From Ettlia oleoabundans (lineage: Eukaryota > Chlorophyta > Chlorophyceae > Chlamydomonadales): a stretch of 22,790 bases of DNA. The DNA is taken from NCBI GenBank assembly GCA_019693395.1, contig JAAMXP010003918.1, positions 1 to 22,790 of the forward strand, given 5' to 3'. Under the pieces are notes generated by a model. That model searched no databases and was not told the origin of the DNA. It worked only from the letters and a program-made list of their open reading frames with translations. Below are positions 18,001 to 22,790 of this stretch, one piece after another. The stretch's first letter is position 1. The number at the start of each line of letters is the position of its first letter. The translations under genes were made by a program, and so were the position numbers.

Positions 18001-20469
18001 CTGACCGACAGCAAAAAAAAACCCCATTGCCATTTGCTGCTGCCACCACCTGTGCCTGCAGGCTGCGCGGGCCTGGGACAAGGCCGCCATCCAGTACAGA
18101 GGTGCGGTACAGTGGCTGCCACATGCATCTGCATTGTGTGCACCACCGGGCCTGCACTGGCTGGCAGCGCCTCACGGACACCCTAACTGGAGTTGAAAAG
18201 CATGCCCATTTGGCACCTGCCGCTCTGTTGGCTGTCCCTCTTCTAGATTTTGCCCAATGCAATTCGGCTTGCTGCTGCCGGTGCTGCACCCCACCCACAG
18301 GCGTAGGCACGCGCATCAACATCCCCGTCAGCCAGGCCACCATCCAAGAGTGGCTCAAAGAGAAACCAATAGGTGAGTTGGGGTTGATTGGGGCAAGAAT
18401 ATTTAGCTAAGGCTGACCAAGCAACACATCTTACATCCTCCACCTGCTGGAGCAACTCGGTTGCTCTCACATTGTGCCTTGCTTCATTGCCTCTCTCTAG
18501 ATTGCCCACGCTTCCTTGTCCCTGCCCTTCAAGTTCCCACCAGCCTCGCCCTGTTGGTACTGGCTGCAGGCTGGTCATTTTTCTATGTGAGTGGGAGCCA
18601 CTGGGCAAACGGGACTGGGCTGCCGCTGCATGCTGGGGACCAACTTACAACCCCCGGGCTACCTCTGCTACTGCCCGCTGCAAGAACCACCACCATTTGG
18701 TGTCGTGAGGCTGACAGCACTAAATAATGCATGCTGGTTTCAATGCCTGCTACTCATTCCTGCTCCTGCCCCCCTCGCCGCATATTGCACACTTGCAGGA
18801 CGACAACGATCAACCACTGCCGCAGCCGCTGGCGGGACAGGCGCTTATTCAGAAGCAGAGAGAGATACAACTCAAGCAGCAGCAGCAGCAGAAAGAGCAG
18901 CAGGAGCAACAGCAACAGCAGAAAAAACATCCGCAGAAACAGCAAGAGCAGAAGCAGCAAGAGCAGCGGCAGCAGGGAGAAAAGCAGAAGACAGGCAAGA
19001 GGCAAGAGCAGCGACAGGGGGCTGGCAGGAACGGGGAGAAGCAGGCCATAGGCAAGGAAGGGCCTGCAGCTGTGAAGGAAGCCAGGCCTCCCGCCTCTGC
19101 CACACCGCCTGCAGCAGCTGGGAGTGGGCGGCCTGCAACGGCAAGCGCAACCGCCGCAGCAGCGGCAGGGGCGGCGGCAGGCACACCACCGGCCTCGGGG
19201 GCAGCGGCAGCAACATCACCTAGGTCTCCTCGTTGCACCCCTCTGATCACTTCCAGCCCATCCCTCAAGCCCGGCATTGTGCAGCTGCCCGGCCCCGTGC
19301 ACATTGTGCAGGCATCACCCACCGCAGTCAGGCTGGCCAGCAGCGTAAACCTCCCTAACAGCCAGGCGGCTGGCCGGGGCACAGCGTCAGCAGCACCAAT
19401 TGAACAAGCAGCAACAGGTGCAGCGCATGTGTTGCCAGCTGCGCCCGCCCTGCGGCTGCAGCCTATGGCGCACTTGCAGCTGGCGACAGCTCACCGCTAC
19501 TCGGCCAGCCAGCGGCAGTGGGTGCAGCAGGCAGTGACCACAGCCACGCCCAGGCCAGCGCCCGCTCTCCTGGCGGTGCGAGTGCCTGTCAGGGTGCAGC
19601 AGCCCACACAGGTGGGGCGTGCACTGCCAGCAACCACAGCGGCAGCGCCTTGCAGTGTACAGCAGCGCAGGCCCGAGGCAGTGCAGCAGCAGCACCACAA
19701 GGCGCCACCGGTGCCGCCACCTCAACAGCAGGCCGACCAGCCAAACAGTGGCGGTGGCAGGCAACGTGGCCCCCCTCTCAAGAGGCAGCGTCAGGCTGCT
19801 CAAGTGGCTGCCTCCCTCCTGCAAGACGTGCTGTCTCCAGGGGCGGCCTCTGGGTCCAACACACGCGAGCAGCGGGCACTGAGGGCGGCCCGCCGTGCCG
19901 CTGCAGCTGAGGCGCGCACAGACAGCAGCTGCAAGGCAGGTCCCGCGCCGCTGCCTCGCCGCAACCTGGCCACCAGCCTGATTGCGGCAGCAGAAGTTGC
20001 AGCGCAGGCAGAGGCGGCAGAGGAGGAAGAGGCGGCTGTGGTGGCTCTACGGAAGCTGCCACGCCTTACCATCAAAACAACCCGCGTGGAGCTGGACACA
20101 GGTGTAGCAGCAGCGCCAGCAAGCACAGCACCAGTGGCAGCAGCCGCAGCAGCTTCAGCAGCAGGCAACGGCAAAGTAGGGCAGCCAGACATGGGTGACA
20201 CCAGCAGCGAAAGCCCTACTACCAGCCACCAAGCTGCCGGCAACGACACTGTCGCCACGCCGCGCTCTCCGGGCAGCGCTAGGCCGCCACACCGGCAGCG
20301 CAAGAGGGCGGCACAGAGCCCCCCGGACCTGCTGGCCTCCGCCTGGGAAGCTGAGGAGCAGCTGCATGAGCCCTCCCCACCAGCAGCGCTGCCCTGGCAC
20401 TTGAGGGATGCAGGGGCCAACAGCAAGCGGCGGTGCACTGGCAGCCCATTCACCGACCGCTCACACTGA
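15012..20469 (+). CDS. Gln-rich AP2/ERF-like domain transcription factor (9 exons)
   Basis: A probable nuclear DNA-binding regulator. Exons: 15012-15170, 15274-16543, 16810-17078, 17258-17322, 17665-17746, 18062-18101, 18301-18372, 18570-18586, 18799-20469. Phases close: 3645 nt, 1214 aa, TGA at 20467-20469. Residues 1-566 are Ala/Gln/Pro-rich, with a basic nuclear-localisation-like RRKRRPR at 528-534. One AP2 domain spans about 583-635, split over exons 4-7: FKGVYR, GRWRAQF, GMFDTEEEAARAWDKAAI and QYRG, the positions where plant AP2 domains have YRGVR, W-A-E, LGTFDTAEEAARAYD and FRG. Residues about 675-730 form a Gln/Lys/Glu-rich stretch likely to be a coiled coil. The rest is Ala-rich, with basic clusters such as HRQRKR and SKRR near the end. 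Intron 2 uses a GC donor (GCAAGT at 16544). Exon 8 may instead start at 18501, in the same frame but adding a hydrophobic segment. Target genes are unknown. Confidence 0.88.
16387..16428 (+). repeat. Two tandem 21-bp units in the AP2 gene
   Basis: Two adjacent 21-base units, 16387-16407 and 16408-16428, differ by one base (CTTTC versus CTATC). They sit in exon 2 and encode the repeated peptide TLSHDAA. Because the unit is a multiple of three, gain or loss of copies keeps the frame. Confidence 0.85.
18877..18891 (+). repeat. (CAG)5 glutamine run within a longer CAG/CAA-rich tract
   Basis: Five uninterrupted CAG codons begin the Gln-rich segment of exon 9. The tract continues, interrupted by AAA, GAG and CAA codons, to about 19017. 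On the opposite strand and in other frames this produces poly-Leu and poly-Ala/Ser open frames, which are shadows. Confidence 0.8.
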
Positions 20470-20699
20470 TGCCCCTGCTCCTGTTGCCTCACCACCAGAG
20501 TGCAGCACAGCTCAAGTGCAGCCTGTGGCCCAGTGTTGCTTCCTGCATTTTCTTAAGCGCAGGCATATCGATCCTGCGGCACAAGCTTGTATAACCTGCC
20601 TGCCACATCGCATTGTCAGTAGCTCGCTTTTCCATTGTTGTTCGCCTTGTTGCATGTTTGCGTCGCTGTGCCTTGTATGCAACTCATGCCTGCTGCTCG

Positions 20700-20704
20700 T
20701 GTAA
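20700..20704 (+). promoter_or_regulatory. TGTAA poly(A) signal of the AP2-domain gene
   Basis: TGTAA lies 231 nt after the TGA at 20467-20469, in an AT-richer stretch than the coding region. The distance fits a chlorophyte 3' UTR. Confidence 0.5.
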
Positions 20705-21382
20705 ATAGCTATTGCAACTGTGTCATACATGGTGCACGTGTGGTGGGGATTATACGAGGGGGACGAGGTTCCTGATTAAATTTCAGGGGGTGCTGGAGTA
20801 GTACACAGGGACGAAAGGTAAACTCAATAGCAGACAGCCAACACTGGAGGGGGAACAGCCAGCCTATTGCAGCTGTCTAGTCTAAGTCATGACTTCGGGC
20901 CACGAAACAGCCCTCGAAAAGCAGCAGAAAAAACAACGCGCTAGCAGAAAACTGGAAATGAGCAGGCACTGAAGTACGGCAGCGGCAACTGTAGCGCTTG
21001 CTTAAATGCGGGCTCGCTCTGCGCTGCCGACGCTGTGCCGATGCAGACAGAGGCCTGTGCCCTGTGAGTGTGCCGGCCAGCGGGCTGGCTTGTCAGCTGA
21101 GTGGGGCGCTGCTAGTAGCAGCATGCTGCCTGCTGGCACGGCCAGACAGTTACCGTGTCAGGCAACTAACTAGCCAGGCAGCGAAGCCTGCCTATTGACC
21201 TTACCTACTCGCGTTGGGGTGTATGCGGTGCGCACCATCAAGTCAACTGCCCCTGCCCTAGAAGGCAGCCAATGCCAGCCAGGGATTCAACCACTTGCCG
21301 ACCTACTGCCTGGCGGCCTTTGTTTCTGCCTAGTGTCGGGCCGCTGGCTAGGCAGCCAACTGCTGTGGCACTGGGCTGCCAT
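20705..21382. other. Convergent intergenic region between the AP2 gene and the type I membrane protein gene
   Basis: These 678 bases hold the end of the AP2 transcript and the 3' UTR of the minus-strand gene. No supported exon was found. A stretch near 21190-21262 resembles the last exon of the minus-strand gene (see findings). A 12-bp palindrome, GCAGCATGCTGC, lies at about 21118-21129. No minus-strand TGTAA was noticed near the stop. Confidence 0.35.
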
Positions 21383-22488
21383 CTACTGGCTGGTGGGCTG
21401 CGATGTGGCGCGCACCATTGAGTCACGCAGTGGTGACTGGCTGACGGGCCCCTCCAACTGTTGCTTCTTGGTGGGGCTGCGGCTGGACATGACTGTGGGA
21501 CAGGGAGGAGGGGGAGGAGGGGACGTTTTGTAAAATATTGCAAGTTGAGCAGCAGGCAGATGGTTGGGCAAAAGTGCAGGCGGGTAAAGAAATGAGTGTG
21601 AGTTGTGTCATACATGGAGTAGGGTTGCTAGAAGGCTGGCTGGCTGCAAGCTTCCATCAAGCCTTGCAGGCACAGTGGGCGAAGCCCCAGTCAGGCAGGC
21701 AGCCAGCAGGACTCACCGTTGGCGGTGACACCCCCAGTGTGGAAAGTGGGGTTGAAGCTGGAGGTGTGGGTGGGCATGGCCTCGGCGGCAGCGCCCTCAG
21801 CGGCCTGTGTGCGGCGGCGGCGCATGTACTGCAAGAGCATACACAAGCACCAAAAGAGAGTCTAAGATTGAACCAGCAAGCGCTGCTGCCAGGACGGACA
21901 CAAGGCCAGCAAGGCAAGCTGCAGAGGGATCACAGCTGATGGCAATGAGCAAGTAGGTTTTGTACCAGCGGTTGACGTAAAAGGGTGGCCGGGGTGTCGC
22001 GATGAGCATCCAACCAAACGCTGCGGATACCGGAACCAGAACCACTCGGGTGTCCTCTAAATGTTGCACACCGACTGCCCGCCCTCCATCTACGTGCCCA
22101 TCCGTGCACTCACCCAGAAGGCGCCGCCTCCTAGGATGCCCACGCCCGCCAGCACGCCAACCACAGCACCCACAATCAAGCCGGTGTTGGAGCCGCCTCC
22201 CTCCTCGCTGTCGCCCTCGGCAGCGGCATCAGTCGAGCTCTCAGCGGGCTCATCGATGGTACCATCAGTTGAAGGTTCAACAGTACCATCAGTACCATCA
22301 GTTGATTCAGAGGGCTCAGGGGTGGTGGGCTCAGGCACGACGGGTGCCCCCAGTGAGGCCTTGACGCTGCCGGGAATGACGGTGAGGCCGGTTGGGCTAA
22401 GCAAGCTGTAGAGCGTGTCCGTCTTGAGGGCAGCCACCGCCGCCTCGGCATTGCGCGTCTCAATGGCGATGATGACGTGCACCTTGTC
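21383..22488 (-). CDS. C-terminal part of a type I membrane protein with an acidic stalk (partial, continues past the right edge)
   Basis: Three exons: 22488-22114, 21828-21717, 21492-21383. Phases close, giving 198 visible residues and TAG at 21383-21385; the 5' part lies outside. The visible protein starts with a folded-looking segment (DKVHVIIAIETRNAEAAVAA ... SPTGLTVIPGSV). Then comes a low-complexity Pro/Ser/Thr/Asp/Glu stalk (about 49-100) with several STDGT-like units, and a transmembrane helix at about 103-125 (GLIVGAVVGVLAGVG...). Directly after it is YMRRRR, a clear stop-transfer signal, then a roughly 70-residue polar cytosolic tail with SPTKK and SPLRDS. The topology is therefore outside-to-inside from N to C (inferred). 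The exon junction falls right at the membrane/cytosol boundary. I do not recognise the family; the N-terminal segment resembles extracellular repeat domains of large algal surface proteins only in general style. Confidence 0.75.
22259..22305 (-). repeat. Repeated GTACCATCAGT units encoding the STDGT stalk
   Basis: On the plus strand GTACCATCAGT occurs at 22259-22269, 22283-22293 and 22292-22302; the first and last extend to GTACCATCAGTTGA. They encode the repeated acidic STDGT/TDGT stalk of the membrane protein. The first copy is part of a perfect 12-bp palindrome, GATGGTACCATC (22255-22266). Confidence 0.75.
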
Positions 22489-22790
22489 CTGCACAGCGGT
22501 GGCAGGATGTGGTGTTGGCCAAAGGTAGTGGATTGAGTGTTGGCGAAGTAGTTTGGAAAGGGGAGGAATGGGTGACAGATTGGCAAGAAGGCTGCCAAAT
22601 CTGGACGGGTGGGTGAGTGAGGTTGTTGTCCGGGACTGGTCCCATGTGCAGAAGATGGCTAGCGAGGAGAGCAGGTGGGACACAGCATGCGTGCGTGGGG
22701 GTACCTGGTGTACCGCCAAACAGCAAAGATCACCCAAATATATATATGGTCCATTTAAAAGCTGCCTGCCCATATTGAAGGGGAACCCAC
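22489..22790 (-). other. Intron (5' side not visible) of the type I membrane protein gene
   Basis: The minus-strand exon starting at 22488 is preceded by GCTGTGCAG, a standard acceptor here, so at least part of the following 302 bases is intron. The frame reads through without a stop to about 22773, but the composition is not protein-like. It includes an ATATATATAT-type run near 22738-22747. No donor was assigned, so the previous exon is probably beyond the edge. Confidence 0.5.

Noticed and set aside
18754..19219. Poly-Leu and poly-Ala/Ser open frames opposite the Gln-rich tract
   Set aside because: They are the complement and off-frame readings of the CAG/CAA-rich coding exon of the AP2 gene; the Gln frame continues unbroken to 20469 and joins the AP2 exons in phase.
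18591..19223. A 210-codon plus-strand frame ending at 19223
   Set aside because: It would be reached if exon 7 of the AP2 gene joined exon 9 directly, but it ends early in low-complexity sequence. Adding the 17-nt exon puts the splice into the long frame.

Overview
This window reads as GC-rich nuclear DNA of a unicellular green alga, most likely a Chlorella-like trebouxiophyte (inference). The reasons are: many short spliced exons, introns opening GTGGGT/GTGAGG/GTGCGC and closing in a pyrimidine-rich (T/C)GCAG, TGTAA motifs 130-330 nt after several stop codons (the usual chlorophyte poly(A) signal), Ala/Gln/Pro-rich proteins, a plant-type AP2 domain and a eukaryotic cytosolic ribosomal protein. 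No prokaryotic operons, CRISPR arrays, tRNAs or transposons were seen.

Layout, left to right. (1) 1-271 (+): 3' end of a Pro/Ala-rich secreted protein with a GPI-anchor-like tail. (2) 1139-8718 (+): a complete 21-exon division-1-type chitin synthase. I rebuilt it exon by exon and every splice phase closes, giving 1022 codons plus stop. (3) 9415-11600 (-): a gene with a SirB1/transglutaminase-like core (Transglut_core2 type); its 3' exons are only partly resolved. (4) 11820-14393 (+): RPS11 (uS17), six exons, 156 aa, divergent from gene 3 across about 220 bp. (5) 15012-20469 (+): a nine-exon, 1214-aa Gln-rich protein with one AP2/ERF-like DNA-binding domain, a GC-AG intron and a probable 17-nt microexon. 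(6) 21383-22488, continuing off the right edge (-): last three exons of a type I membrane protein with an acidic Ser/Thr/Asp stalk, one transmembrane helix and a short basic tail.

The genes do not form a pathway. Two are housekeeping or regulatory (RPS11 and the AP2 protein). Three concern the cell surface: the GPI-like protein, chitin synthase and the type I membrane protein. The item most worth following is the chitin synthase. Most land plants lack this enzyme, but it fits reports of chitin-like cell-wall polymers and chitin synthases in Chlorella and its large DNA viruses. This copy has a division-1 catalytic core followed by a membrane region with a probable N-glycosylated lumenal loop and a Ser-Pro/Arg-rich C-terminal tail. 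I found no clearly undescribed multi-gene system. The less usual signals are the chitin synthase architecture, the microexons, the AP2 protein with two related hydrophobic motifs outside its DNA-binding domain, and a degenerate echo of the last exon of gene 6.
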